A stretch of 64,000 bases of DNA from Ancylomarina sp963977525 (GCA_963977525.1 CAXBPC010000017.1:22895-86894), one strand, 5' to 3'; shown: positions 1-8,394, numbered from the stretch's first letter. Made by a program: numbers and translations. Notes: generated by a model from the letters alone, not told the origin.

Positions 1-1
1 T

Positions 2-637
2 GGCGTAAGATCTGAATTGAGCATAGAAACTGATATCTTATCGGGATCTTTAAGCATAGAAAGAAAACATGAATACACTCAAGAATTAAGCGTTTTAGAC
101 GACAATTTTGACAGGAGTGTTATTTGTATGAAGAAGTTTATAGAAGCCAACACTTTTTCTTCTGACGAAACTGTAGCTAAAAATGCTGAGAAAGCTTTTG
201 ATAAGCTGGCTAGCTACGATTTATCTTTCTACAAATTAGGTTACGAAAAGGAATTGGCTCGTGCTTTTTCATTAATCGAAGAGTACGAAAAGCCAGATAT
301 GAAACCTATTATAGATTCTTTGGTAGGCGTTTCTGCGCCTTTGGCTGATTTAAAAATAAGAGCCAACGACTTGAATGTCTTGTACATTAAGAATCAGGAT
401 ATACAGGCATTAAAAGAGGATGTTATTCCATCGAGTATTCAGAAAAAGGTAGTGATCGATATTTTTAACAACAAGCTACTGCCCTACCTTATGGTTATGG
501 CGGAGGTAAAGCCAAACGAATATGGCGAAACCTACACTAAAATCACTAAATACATCGAAACAATTAATACAAAAGTTCGAGCTCGTAGAAACCGAACTAC
601 TGCAAAAGAAGAATTAGATGCTCCGGTAGAAAACTAG
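2..637 (+). CDS. DUF6261-like protein, 5'-truncated by the window edge
   Basis: The reading frame is open from base 2 to the stop at 635-637. The first start-like codon is a TTG at 17, so the true start almost certainly lies before the window and this is the C-terminal part of the protein. About 210 residues are visible: helical, charged, no signal peptide or membrane segment. The C-terminus, with its basic stretch NTKVRARRNRTTAKEELD, is closely matched by the decayed fragment at 8228-8376 and more loosely by the complete gene at 62883-63620. That gene has an N-terminus typical of the DUF6261 family of Bacteroidota. The function of this family is unknown to me. A strong terminator follows at 655-690. 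Confidence 0.6.
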   Translation, partial: GVRSELSIETDILSGSLSIERKHEYTQELSVLDDNFDRSVICMKKFIEANTFSSDETVAKNAEKAFDKLASYDLSFYKLGYEKELARAFSLIEEYEKPDMKPIIDSLVGVSAPLADLKIRANDLNVLYIKNQDIQALKEDVIPSSIQKKVVIDIFNNKLLPYLMVMAEVKPNEYGETYTKITKYIETINTKVRARRNRTTAKEELDAPVEN

Positions 638-654
638 ACTACATACTATATAGC

Positions 655-690
655 AAAGGCCTTATTCATCACGAATAAGGCCTTTTTTTT
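655..690 (+). terminator. Rho-independent terminator of the DUF6261-like gene
   Basis: A perfect 13-bp stem (655-667 with 673-685) and a 5-base loop, running into a T tract to 690. It lies 17 bases after the stop. A near copy of the design (AAGGCC versus AAAGCCC stem, ATTC/GAAT top) follows the decayed paralogue at 8395-8428, so gene and terminator were probably duplicated together. Confidence 0.85.
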
Positions 691-1264
691 GTGATTACGT
701 GGAGGAGTTGCCTGTCTCGTAAACTTCGGTAAAGTCATATTTATCTCAATTAAAATGTACTCCTACTTTACTTATTACTGTTTAATCTGTTGATTTATTA
801 GTTTTCAAGAGCGAATAAAATAAGTCTTCGCTATCACCATGTTCGGAGATAAGGATATGCTTTTACTGTTAATCATAAATGGCGCAGTAACTGTTTATTA
901 ATTAACAGTAAATTCAATAGGAAGTGAGAATAATTATTTGTTGAGTTGAGATAAATTAAACCTAAGAAAAGCGATAAGGAAAGATTTTGCGAAATGTGTC
1001 GAATCACCTTTAAACTATCTAGATAGAGAGGCGTTAATGAAAAAGAATACAGTAATCGTGAGATGTAGTATTGAAAATATAGGTGTCAAAAACGGTTTCT
1101 GTATCGGATAAAAATCAGAATTTAATTCGTGCAAATAACATACGAGTTGTGTGTCAAAAAAAACAATTTGAAATTAGTTGTTTTTATGACAAGATTATTG
1201 AATTTTTCACTATGTTTGCCGCACTACAAAAAATACCGACAACAAACATTAAAAAGAAAATAAT
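691..1264. other. Intergenic stretch with inverted repeats, no convincing gene
   Basis: No protein in this stretch looks real. It holds a perfect 12-bp inverted repeat (TTTACTGTTAAT at 862-873 and its complement at 901-912), related ACTGTTTA-type words near 775 and 890, and a perfect 12-bp palindrome CTATCTAGATAG at 1015-1026. A 24-codon frame at 1037-1111 and a GTG-started frame at 1083-1268 exist but have no recognisable features. The promoter of the RidA gene should be in here. Confidence 0.4.
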
Positions 1265-2503
1265 ATGAGTGGCGTAATCGTAAAAAACTCGAGGAACACA
1301 GAGAATGCACCAAAAAGTGCTATGTCTACACAAACTGTAGCTTTTTCTCATTACAACAACATTTCAGCTCAATTACCTATCGATCCAAAGTCTGGTAAAA
1401 TGGTAGCTGGTGGTGTAAAAGAGCAGGCAGAGCAGTGCTTAAACAACATTAAAGCAATTGTAGAAAGTATCGACCATAATATGGACGATGTAGTTAAGAT
1501 CACTGTATTTCTTAAGAATATCTCAGATTTAGAGGCTGTAAACGAAGTTTATACTACATTCTTCGAAGGTTCTCGTCCTACACAGACGGTTGTAGCGGTT
1601 GCAGCTTTACCTATGAATGATGCTTTGGTACAAATTGAAGCACTTATTTCAAACGGTGAAGGTACAGCTCCACAAGCTGCTTGCGCTCTTATAAAAGTTT
1701 CTAGAAACACGAAAAATGCACCAAAAAGTTCTGTATCTAAACAAACTGTAGCTTTTTCTCATTACAACAACCTTTCATCTCAATTACCTATCGACCCAAA
1801 AACTGGTGAAGTAGTAGCTGGTGGTGTAAAAGAGCAGACAGAGCAGTGCTTAAACAACATTAAAGCAATTTTAGAGAGTATCGATCACGTTATGAACGAT
1901 ATCGTTAAAACGACTATATTCCTTAAAAACATCTCGGATGTTGAAGCCGTAAACGAAGTTTGTGCAAAATTTTTCCCAAACTATGTTCCTGCACGTACAG
2001 TAGTTAACGCTTCAGCTTTACCTATGGATGCTTTGGTACAAATTGATACTGCAGTGTCACACGGTGATGGTACGCCTCCACAACTTCCTGAAGACACAAG
2101 TCTACTTGTGATAGAAGCAAACAATACTGAGAATGCACCAAAAGCATCATACTCACACACTGTAGCTTTTTCTCATTACAATCATATTTCAGGTCAATTA
2201 CCTATCGACGCAAAAACTGGTGTAATAGTAGCTGGTGGTGTAAAAGAGCAGGCTGAACAATGTCTAAAAAATATCAAGGCAATTATTGAAAGTGTTGACC
2301 ACGATATGGACGATACAGTTAAAATAAATATCGCTCTTAAAAACATCGAAGATATTGATGCTGTAAACGAAGTTTACACAACATTCTTCAAAGGCGATCT
2401 TCCTGCAAGAACAGTAATTGGCGTTTCAGCTATTGCTATGGATGCTTTGGTACAAATTGATGCCGTTGTTTCTAACGCTGAAGGTACACCTCCTGCAAAG
2501 TAA
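1265..2503 (+). CDS. Triple-domain RidA/YjgF family protein
   Basis: 412 residues made of three tandem RidA (YjgF/YER057c/UK114) domains, at about 8-135, 145-270 and 285-405, against about 128 residues for a usual single-domain RidA. RidA proteins hydrolyse reactive enamine/imine intermediates of PLP enzymes such as 2-aminoacrylate, and normally work as trimers of single domains. Each copy keeps the FSHYN...QLPID...G core, the KEQ.EQCL.NIKAI helix and the ALVQI strand. The substrate-binding arginine of RidA (PAR motif) is present in copies 2 and 3 (VPARTVV, LPARTVI), but copy 1 has PTQTVV. The repeats are also very similar in DNA, which points to recent duplication or gene conversion. No signal peptide. 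One chain could fold as a pseudo-trimer; that is inference. Confidence 0.85.
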   Translation: MSGVIVKNSRNTENAPKSAMSTQTVAFSHYNNISAQLPIDPKSGKMVAGGVKEQAEQCLNNIKAIVESIDHNMDDVVKITVFLKNISDLEAVNEVYTTFFEGSRPTQTVVAVAALPMNDALVQIEALISNGEGTAPQAACALIKVSRNTKNAPKSSVSKQTVAFSHYNNLSSQLPIDPKTGEVVAGGVKEQTEQCLNNIKAILESIDHVMNDIVKTTIFLKNISDVEAVNEVCAKFFPNYVPARTVVNASALPMDALVQIDTAVSHGDGTPPQLPEDTSLLVIEANNTENAPKASYSHTVAFSHYNHISGQLPIDAKTGVIVAGGVKEQAEQCLKNIKAIIESVDHDMDDTVKINIALKNIEDIDAVNEVYTTFFKGDLPARTVIGVSAIAMDALVQIDAVVSNAEGTPPAK

Positions 2504-2559
2504 CAGAGATCTTTTTTTGTTTTGATTTCATGTCTTAAAAGACAGTATCTCATAAATTG

Positions 2560-2589
2560 AGCCCAATTTCTATAATTAGAGATTGGGCT
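2560..2589. terminator. Hairpin between convergent genes, probable terminator
   Basis: An 8-bp stem (2560-2567 with 2582-2589, AGCCCAAT/ATTGGGCT) lies between the converging RidA gene and the Rieske/ThDP gene. The tails are only modestly T-rich, so termination is likely but not strong. Confidence 0.45.
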
Positions 2590-2758
2590 TATTTGTGTCT
2601 AACCTTTTTCAAAGCTGACAGGTTTTTAAGACGTATTTACATGAACAACCTTAACAGTAAAGATTATTTTTTACCAATTAATCGAATTACGGCGGATTTG
2701 CCACTATGAAAATCAATTTTGAAGTCTTTAAACCAGTTTTATTCCAGAATAATTTCAT

Positions 2759-4702
2759 TTACATCTTATCTGGATCAGTAACTATTTCAAGCAATGCTGG
2801 GCCTTCTGTTTGAAATAGTTGCTTCATTTTATCTTCGATTTCTGAATTATTTTCTGCCCTCAAACCAATCATTCCACACGATTGGGCAAATTCATTGAAT
2901 TTAGGATTTGATAAGTCTGTTTTCCAAACATCAAACTGTCCTTCACGTTGTTCTTTACTTATCTTAGCTAACTGATTATTATTTAGAATTATAATTTTAA
3001 CAGGTATATTATACTTAACCAGTGTCGTTAGTTCGGCAAGGTATTGAGCAAAGCCTCCATCACCTGCAATTGCAACTATTGGTAATTCTCCATTTGTTGC
3101 AGCCCATGCACCAATTGAGGCTGGTAAAGCAAAACCAATAGAACCTAAATAGCCTGATAACAGAAATTTGTGGTCTTTACTTTCAAAATACCGGCCAAAG
3201 CTGTATGCATTGTTTCCAACATCAACGCACATTATTCCTTTGTTGGGGGCATGTTTGTTTAATTCCAGAAACACTTTTGCCGGCGTAATTTTATCCGAAA
3301 TTTCATTCGCTCGCTTTTCCTTTTCTGTTCTCCATTGCGACCATTTTTCACTAATTTCTTTTTCTGGAGTGATGGTTGTAGGCTTATCTTTCAGCGCACT
3401 TACAATAATTGAGGCTGTCACACCAATTTCCCCTAGAATTCTTACCGATATGGCATGGAATTTCGCTAGCACCAATGGGTCATAATCTACCTGAATAGTG
3501 GGAATGTTTTCGGAAATACCTGTATGCCTTGAAAAGGAGGCGCCAAATACAAGAAGCAGATCGGCACTGCTCATAAAGTGAGCTGACACTGGTGTTCCAC
3601 TTTTGCCTAAAACTCCACAAGCCAAAGGATGATAGTCTGAAATGATTCCTTTTGCTTTGAAAGTGGTTAAGACAGATGCTCCAATTCGTTCTGCTAATTT
3701 CAAAATATCCTCATGAGAATTTCGGGCTCCATGGCCAACGATAATTGCAGGTCTTTTAGCTTTTTTTATTAATAAAATGGCTTTATCTACTTCTTCTTTT
3801 GGTGGAGATACTGCCAGATTTGGCATTCTACCAACGCTATTCAGAGCAACTGATTTATCTGCTGGAAGTACCTGAACTTCATCAGGAAAAGTAAGGTGAG
3901 AAACATCCCTGTTTAATATGGCTGTTTTTATTGCCAAGCTCATTAATTCTCCGTGAGGACTATCGGCCTGTACTCTGTGATTAAAATCGGCCACCGAATT
4001 AAAGGCTGAAACTAAATCTACTTCCTGAAAATTACCTGTACCGACAACTTGCGTAGCTACCTGTCCGGTTAATGCAAGCAAAGGGGCACGATCTACTTTG
4101 GCATCCCACATCCCAGTATATAAATTAGTAGCTCCCGGTCCAGCGATAGTTAAACAAGCAGCTGGCCGTCCGGTAAGCTTGCCATAGGCCGAAGCCGCAA
4201 ATGAAGCTGCTCCTTCGTGTCGCACGCCAATAAATTTAAGGTTTCCCTTTTCCTCTTGAATCCTCATGGCGTCAGCTAACCCAAGATTGGAATGACCAAC
4301 CATTCCAAATACGGTGTCTACACCCCAATTGACCATTGTTTCAACCATCACATCTGAAATGGTAGGTTCATGGCTACTTTCTTCTTCAACTGCTACATAT
4401 ACGCCATCATCTCTGATGTCTATAACATACGATTGTACTTCACCATTAGCGTCTTTGGGAGATTTACCAGTGCAAGTATGAAATTCATATCCATGCCAGG
4501 GGCATTTTATATATCCATTATCAATAACGCCTTCACTTAATGGACCGCCCATATGTGAACAAGAATTATCTATTGCACCAATTTTTCCGTTAAATTTTGA
4601 GGCCGCTAAAAAGTTTTTACCTGCTTGTACTTTAACTGTTTTTCCCTCCTCAATATCATTCGGGCTATTCAGTATTTTATACCAATTCGTTTGTTTAGCC
4701 AT
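2759..4702 (-). CDS. Rieske [2Fe-2S] domain fused to a ThDP-dependent pyruvate oxidase/acetolactate synthase-like enzyme
   Basis: 647 residues. Residues 1-105 form a Rieske ferredoxin domain with the ligand motif C48-x-H50 and C67-x2-H70 (CSHMGG, CPWHGYEF). Residues 112-640 form a complete thiamine-diphosphate enzyme: N-terminal pyrimidine domain with the catalytic glutamate E163 (RHEGAA), central nucleotide-binding-like domain about 300-440, and C-terminal diphosphate domain with GDGG at 547-550 and NNN at 574-576. The family (pyruvate oxidase, acetolactate synthase, oxalyl-CoA decarboxylase and others) decarboxylates 2-oxo acids. A fused Rieske cluster suggests electrons from the ThDP intermediate pass to the iron-sulfur centre, but substrate and acceptor cannot be read from sequence. 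No signal peptide, so probably cytosolic. It stands alone, 500 bases downstream of the CDGSH/pirin/YceI genes on the same strand. Confidence 0.8.
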   Translation of the reverse strand: MAKQTNWYKILNSPNDIEEGKTVKVQAGKNFLAASKFNGKIGAIDNSCSHMGGPLSEGVIDNGYIKCPWHGYEFHTCTGKSPKDANGEVQSYVIDIRDDGVYVAVEEESSHEPTISDVMVETMVNWGVDTVFGMVGHSNLGLADAMRIQEEKGNLKFIGVRHEGAASFAASAYGKLTGRPAACLTIAGPGATNLYTGMWDAKVDRAPLLALTGQVATQVVGTGNFQEVDLVSAFNSVADFNHRVQADSPHGELMSLAIKTAILNRDVSHLTFPDEVQVLPADKSVALNSVGRMPNLAVSPPKEEVDKAILLIKKAKRPAIIVGHGARNSHEDILKLAERIGASVLTTFKAKGIISDYHPLACGVLGKSGTPVSAHFMSSADLLLVFGASFSRHTGISENIPTIQVDYDPLVLAKFHAISVRILGEIGVTASIIVSALKDKPTTITPEKEISEKWSQWRTEKEKRANEISDKITPAKVFLELNKHAPNKGIMCVDVGNNAYSFGRYFESKDHKFLLSGYLGSIGFALPASIGAWAATNGELPIVAIAGDGGFAQYLAELTTLVKYNIPVKIIILNNNQLAKISKEQREGQFDVWKTDLSNPKFNEFAQSCGMIGLRAENNSEIEDKMKQLFQTEGPALLEIVTDPDKM

Positions 4703-5147
4703 AGCGTTTATTTTATTTCTGAATGTCCTGCATATAGAATGCCTGCTAAATCAGACCTCTCTTTTTTCAGATTGTCAAATCTTTTGAATTGAACTGAATT
4801 AGATTACACTGACGACAGGCTTTGGTTATTATTTTCATTAAGTCAGTAGAAGCACTGAAGGAATTTAAGAGTTGCTTCTCACTTTTATCGATATTCCGTT
4901 TTGCCCTTAGCTACGGTTTTTATGTAGAAATTCCTGCAGGACAATTATTTGAATTACGCAGTCACACACCCACAAACCAATGGATTTCAGGGCTATGTTT
5001 GACACTTTAGCGCGGTCGAGTCCAAGAATACTTTTATAAAATCATCAGGCACACCCAAAATATTCTTCACCCTCTTGAGTTTTGTAGTAATTTGCTTTTA
5101 ATCGATCATTTCAGCTTGCTACATGAGCTTTTATTTTTTAGAATATT
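4703..5147. other. Intergenic stretch, nothing recognised
   Basis: About 445 bases between the Rieske/ThDP gene and the terminator hairpin of the CDGSH gene. It should carry the promoter of the Rieske/ThDP gene on the minus strand. A 62-codon plus-strand frame at 4822-5010 has no recognisable domain. I see no repeat, RNA gene or mobile element. Confidence 0.3.
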
Positions 5148-5184
5148 AAAGGCGTAATCCCTTTTCAAATAAAGGATTACGCCC
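5148..5184 (-). terminator. Terminator hairpin after the CDGSH gene
   Basis: A perfect 10-bp stem GGCGTAATCC/GGATTACGCC (5151-5160 with 5174-5183), 23 bases after the CDGSH stop. On the minus strand it runs into a T-rich stretch. It probably ends the YceI-pirin-CDGSH transcript. Confidence 0.7.
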
Positions 5185-5206
5185 ACTATAAACTCTTATT
5201 TAATAA

Positions 5207-5452
5207 TTAATCTTCCAAGCTCAAGTGAGAACCATTACAGTAGGGTGGTGTCTTTGTTTGTTTACACATGCACAATGCTGCTACTTTATCCTCATCAACT
5301 GTAAAAACGGTTGGTGTGATACTGGTCACTTGATGAGACCCATCGCAAAAGGGTTGGTTTGAAGACCTTCCACAAGCACACCACGCATAAGTTTCACCTT
5401 TTTTAAGTTCAATCATTTTAGGTTCTTTTCCGGCTACTTTTGATTTATCCAT
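5207..5452 (-). CDS. Double CDGSH iron-sulfur protein
   Basis: 81 residues carrying two CDGSH-type [2Fe-2S] motifs with three cysteines and one histidine each: C25-x-C27...C36-D-G-S-H40 and C61-x-C63...C72-N-G-S-H76. The second motif has asparagine in place of the usual aspartate. The family (mitoNEET-like, including the short tandem bacterial form) binds redox-active, labile clusters and is linked to iron or redox homeostasis. No signal or membrane segment, so cytosolic. It lies about 210 bases downstream of the pirin gene on the same strand and ends at a strong hairpin, so it may share the YceI-pirin transcript. Confidence 0.88.
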   Translation of the reverse strand: MDKSKVAGKEPKMIELKKGETYAWCACGRSSNQPFCDGSHQVTSITPTVFTVDEDKVAALCMCKQTKTPPYCNGSHLSLED

Positions 5453-5661
5453 TTTCTTAAAAATTTAATTTTCAAAAATCACTTACACATCACAAGTTAC
5501 ATCATAGTTTTCTGAGTTCCTATATGATTGTTGATATAGACTAACTTACCTAGAGTCACTTTTTATGCAAAGAAATATAAATTACCACTTGTAAAATATC
5601 GAACATAATGGGTTAATTAAGCATTTGCCTTTTATTTAAAAGCCATTTTATTGATGATTAA

Positions 5662-6546
5662 TTAAACACCCATTGGTACTTCCATTAACAATATTCTAGT
5701 TTTGCTTTCTGCTTTAATTTCTATTTTATCGATATCCCAAATACCAAAGCCATCTCTTTTATTCAGGATTTGACCTGCTATATTTGCATTTCCTTCTAAA
5801 ATGAAAGCATATACACCATTCCCTTCTTTTTTAATCTGATAATATGTCGTAGTTTCCTGATCAAATTTCCCTAGATGAAACCAGGCATCCTGATGAATCC
5901 AGACTCCTTGTTCATCTTTGTTGGGAGATAATATCTGATAGAATTGATTTTCTTTTTCGATATCTCTTAGCGATATTTGGTCGTATCTGGGCTCTACTTG
6001 CTTTTTGTTAGGAAAGACCCAAATCTGGAGAAATTTCACAGCTTTATCGCTATTCTTGTTGTACTCACTGTGATAAATTCCTGTTCCAGCACTCATCACT
6101 TGCACATCACCTTCTTTAATAACGGCAACATTTCCCATACTGTCTTTATGCTCCAGATCACCTTCTAAGGGAATAGAGATAATCTCCATGTTATCATGGG
6201 GGTGTGTTCCAAATCCTTCTTCTTCAGCTACGTAATCATCATTAAGTACTCTTAACACACCAAACTGCATACGTTCAGGGTTCTGATAATTAGCAAAACT
6301 AAAGGTATGATACGAATCTAACCATCCGTGATTTGCATGACCTCTTGTGTCGGCTTTGTGCAATACAGTATTCATTGTTTTCTCTTCATTATTTGGTAAA
6401 TGATTAAATCCTAAGCGATCCATTAATTTTTTATGATTGGAGTTTTCTACATTTACATCAGAAGCTTTTAACATTGCTGGAGCACTCAGTCCGACTACTC
6501 CTGCAGCTAAGGATTTAGCAATAAATTCTTTCCTGTTCATAATCAT
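5662..6546 (-). CDS. Pirin family protein with an export-signal-like N-terminus
   Basis: 294 residues. The pirin bicupin spans about 58-294. The metal ligands of pirin are all present as H115, H117 (THPHDN), H159 and E161 (YHSE), so an iron-binding N-terminal cupin is likely. Bacterial pirins of this YhhW-like type can have quercetin dioxygenase activity or act as redox-sensing partners. Ahead of the domain are 57 extra residues beginning NRKEFIAKSLAAGVVG and then a hydrophobic stretch with APAML. This resembles a Tat-type signal but with RK in place of the twin arginine. Pirins are normally cytosolic, so this is odd. A start at M58 would give an ordinary pirin. The first ATG (6546) and the one at 6540 are equally possible. 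The gene follows the YceI gene by 30 bases. Confidence 0.85.
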   Translation of the reverse strand: MIMNRKEFIAKSLAAGVVGLSAPAMLKASDVNVENSNHKKLMDRLGFNHLPNNEEKTMNTVLHKADTRGHANHGWLDSYHTFSFANYQNPERMQFGVLRVLNDDYVAEEEGFGTHPHDNMEIISIPLEGDLEHKDSMGNVAVIKEGDVQVMSAGTGIYHSEYNKNSDKAVKFLQIWVFPNKKQVEPRYDQISLRDIEKENQFYQILSPNKDEQGVWIHQDAWFHLGKFDQETTTYYQIKKEGNGVYAFILEGNANIAGQILNKRDGFGIWDIDKIEIKAESKTRILLMEVPMGV

Positions 6547-6576
6547 GGATTTTGCATGTTAACTAAGTTTGTGGTA

Positions 6577-7146
6577 TTAATTTACAGCAAGCTTAATCTC
6601 AAGTGTGAAAACATCGTCAATTGCCTTGTCGCCAAGATTATCGAAAAATGAGTTAGAACCATACTTTACACCGAATTTTGACCTATCGATATCAATCTTA
6701 GCCGTGTACTCATTCCCTGTTTTTACCACATCAAAAGTTATAATTTCTGTTTTTCCTTTAATCGTTACATTTCCAGTAACTGTGGCTTTTCCATCACTAA
6801 ATTTTGAATTTTTAGTAATTGTGAAATTAGCGGTCGGAAATTTTTCTACACCAAAAAAATCGTCTGATTTTAAGTGACCTACTAGCTTCTGGTTATATCC
6901 CTGATCCTCAAGATCTGTATTGGTAATGCTTGTCATATCTAGCACAAAATTACCTGCAACAATCTTATCATTTTTTAGTTCAAAAGAACCGCTCTTTATC
7001 TGGATGTTACCTTCATGCTGACCACCAATCTTTTTGCCAAGCCATTCTACACTTGATTTTTTAGTGTCTACTTCTACTTTCTGGGCAAACACTACATTAC
7101 TTGATAGTAAGATAACCACTGCTAATACTAAATTTAATGTTTTCAT
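6577..7146 (-). CDS. YceI family secreted lipid-binding protein
   Basis: 189 residues with a clear signal peptide (about 1-21, ending VVFA before QKVEV), then a single YceI domain: SSVEWLGKKIGGQHEG near the start, the DMTSI...DLEDQGY middle and a LKSDDFF stretch typical of the family. YceI proteins form a lipocalin-like beta barrel that binds polyisoprenoid or other long lipids in the periplasm. It starts a probable transcript with pirin (30-base gap). A MarR regulator lies upstream on the same strand, with palindromes before both genes, so control by that regulator is plausible. Confidence 0.88.
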   Translation of the reverse strand: MKTLNLVLAVVILLSSNVVFAQKVEVDTKKSSVEWLGKKIGGQHEGNIQIKSGSFELKNDKIVAGNFVLDMTSITNTDLEDQGYNQKLVGHLKSDDFFGVEKFPTANFTITKNSKFSDGKATVTGNVTIKGKTEIITFDVVKTGNEYTAKIDIDRSKFGVKYGSNSFFDNLGDKAIDDVFTLEIKLAVN

Positions 7147-7287
7147 TTTTCTAAAATTTAATTGTTTTAATATTTATTTACTTGTTTGTTTTTGTAAGTC
7201 AATGCTCTCGAAAGATTGGTTTTAATTTGAGCCGTCAGTTCTTAGGATGTGGCATTTTCTATTTAATTCAGTACTATGTCTCAAACA

Positions 7288-7308
7288 ATAGTTGTTCATA
7301 ACGACTAT
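7288..7308. promoter_or_regulatory. 21-bp palindrome upstream of yceI, possible MarR operator
   Basis: ATAGTTGTTCATAACGACTAT is an imperfect palindrome with 8 of 10 arm positions matching. It lies between the MarR stop codon and the YceI start, about 140 bases ahead of YceI. Its size suits a MarR dimer, but its sequence differs from the palindrome at 7784-7802, so a shared regulator is only a guess. Confidence 0.3.
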
Positions 7309-7322
7309 TTGTATAAAAAATT

Positions 7323-7754
7323 TTATTTTATTATTTTATGCAAAATTCTTCTCATTTCTGTTGCTTCTGCTTCAGAAATATTATCCTCAAAGAAATTCCC
7401 TAAAGCTTGTTTTGTCGCAAGATGTGCTTTAGTAAAAATAATGCTACCGATAACCGTCAGGGAAATATCTATCTTTCTACGGTTTTCAGGACAAGTTTCT
7501 CTTAACACAAAATTCTTTTTTACTAATCTGTCCAATAAGCGGGTTACATCAGGATTGCTAACTAATATCTTCTTTTTTAAATCATTTGCCGACACAGGTG
7601 CGGGAGCATTTTCAAATAAAACATAAAGAGTATTTAGTTGAGCATGAGTTAGGCCAAATGGTTTTAAGGCTTCCTTTACTTTTTCCTCTATCCAACCTCC
7701 TGTCTTTAATAAATTAAAATAAGCTAGTGCGTATATCGAATTAGAATCATCCAT
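7323..7754 (-). CDS. MarR family transcriptional regulator
   Basis: 143 residues forming one winged helix-turn-helix domain of MarR type: helix-rich N-terminus (Y8-K30), the recognition region PVSANDLKKKILVSNPDVTRLLDRLVKKNFV and the wing RETCPENRRKIDISLT. Such dimers usually repress neighbouring genes and release DNA on binding a phenolic ligand or on cysteine oxidation. Here a single cysteine (C89, ETCPEN) sits in the wing. The next genes on the same strand are YceI, pirin and CDGSH, the likely targets. A palindrome immediately upstream (7784-7802) may serve autoregulation. Confidence 0.85.
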   Translation of the reverse strand: MDDSNSIYALAYFNLLKTGGWIEEKVKEALKPFGLTHAQLNTLYVLFENAPAPVSANDLKKKILVSNPDVTRLLDRLVKKNFVLRETCPENRRKIDISLTVIGSIIFTKAHLATKQALGNFFEDNISEAEATEMRRILHKIIK

Positions 7755-7783
7755 TAATTAATATTTATTTTTTATAATATGCG

Positions 7784-7802
7784 TAAACAACATTTGTTTA
7801 CA
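7784..7802. promoter_or_regulatory. Palindrome GTAAACA-N5-TGTTTAC upstream of marR
   Basis: Perfect 7-bp inverted repeat with a 5-base spacer, about 30 bases ahead of the MarR start. Size and place suit an autoregulatory operator. Binding is not shown by sequence alone. Confidence 0.45.
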
Positions 7803-8227
7803 ACATCAAAGGTATGTATATTTTTTAATTCAACAATTAATTTCATGTTTTTTTTTAAGTTCTCATGTCATAAAAGTAATACCTCCTAGAATTATCCTCT
7901 TGTTTAACAGCTTATCCAGCCAACTTTAATTACATGAGAATTCTCTCCTGTTTTTCATTTTGAAGTAAATTTATGAGAAATAAAAAGCTGGTAACAACAA
8001 ATATAGGTCATTGGCCTAAAAAGGCTAAATTTGAAAGTGAGTATATTTAATAAAAGATATAGCGATTTTATATGTCGTTGTTCCAAAATGCCCTACGACT
8101 TCATATTCGAGCCGTTCTCTCCAATTATCAAGATAGAACAAAACTTCACTTTCCCGACTAACCAAAGTCAATCACCCAAAATCAGTTTAACCACCCTCAC
8201 TCAGTACTTTGCCAATTCTTAAATATT
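7803..8227. other. Intergenic stretch, nothing recognised
   Basis: AT-rich sequence between the marR promoter and the decayed DUF6261 fragment. A 63-codon frame at 8031-8222 shows no domain. It may hold further decayed DUF6261 sequence, but I cannot align any of it. Confidence 0.25.
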
Positions 8228-8376
8228 ATGAGTCAGTTAAGTGGTAAAGCAGAATACAATGAGATTGCATCAAAAGTTAATCAGCTTATTGATGGGGGGC
8301 AAACACCAATGTAAAGGCTCGTAACACACGTCGCGAAACTGCCAAAGAGGAATTGGATGAAGTTGTAGAAAACTAA
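8228..8376 (+). pseudogene. Decayed 3' fragment of a DUF6261-like gene, frameshifted
   Basis: Two overlapping frames together encode one C-terminus. The first reads from 8228 (MSQLSGKAEYNEIASKV...) to a run of six Gs at 8294-8299. Stepping frame there gives ANTNVKARNTRRETAKEELD...VVEN and the stop at 8374-8376. This matches the end of the gene at 2-637 (NTKVRARRNRTTAKEELD.PVEN). Most of the gene is absent upstream. A terminator of the same design follows. It is best explained as the remnant of a tandem or dispersed duplicate, broken by truncation and a +/-1 change in the G run. Confidence 0.75.
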
Positions 8377-8394
8377 ACCATCTCTATTATATTT

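Noticed and set aside
1083..1268. 61-codon frame ahead of the RidA gene
   Set aside because: GTG start, low-complexity AT-rich codons, overlaps the RidA start and has no recognisable domain.
4822..5010. 62-codon plus-strand frame upstream of the Rieske/ThDP gene
   Set aside because: No domain or neighbour support; the VEIPAGQLFELRSH stretch only faintly recalls other families and I could not place it.
8031..8222. 63-codon frame before the DUF6261 remnant
   Set aside because: No similarity to DUF6261 or to any family I know; short and AT-rich.
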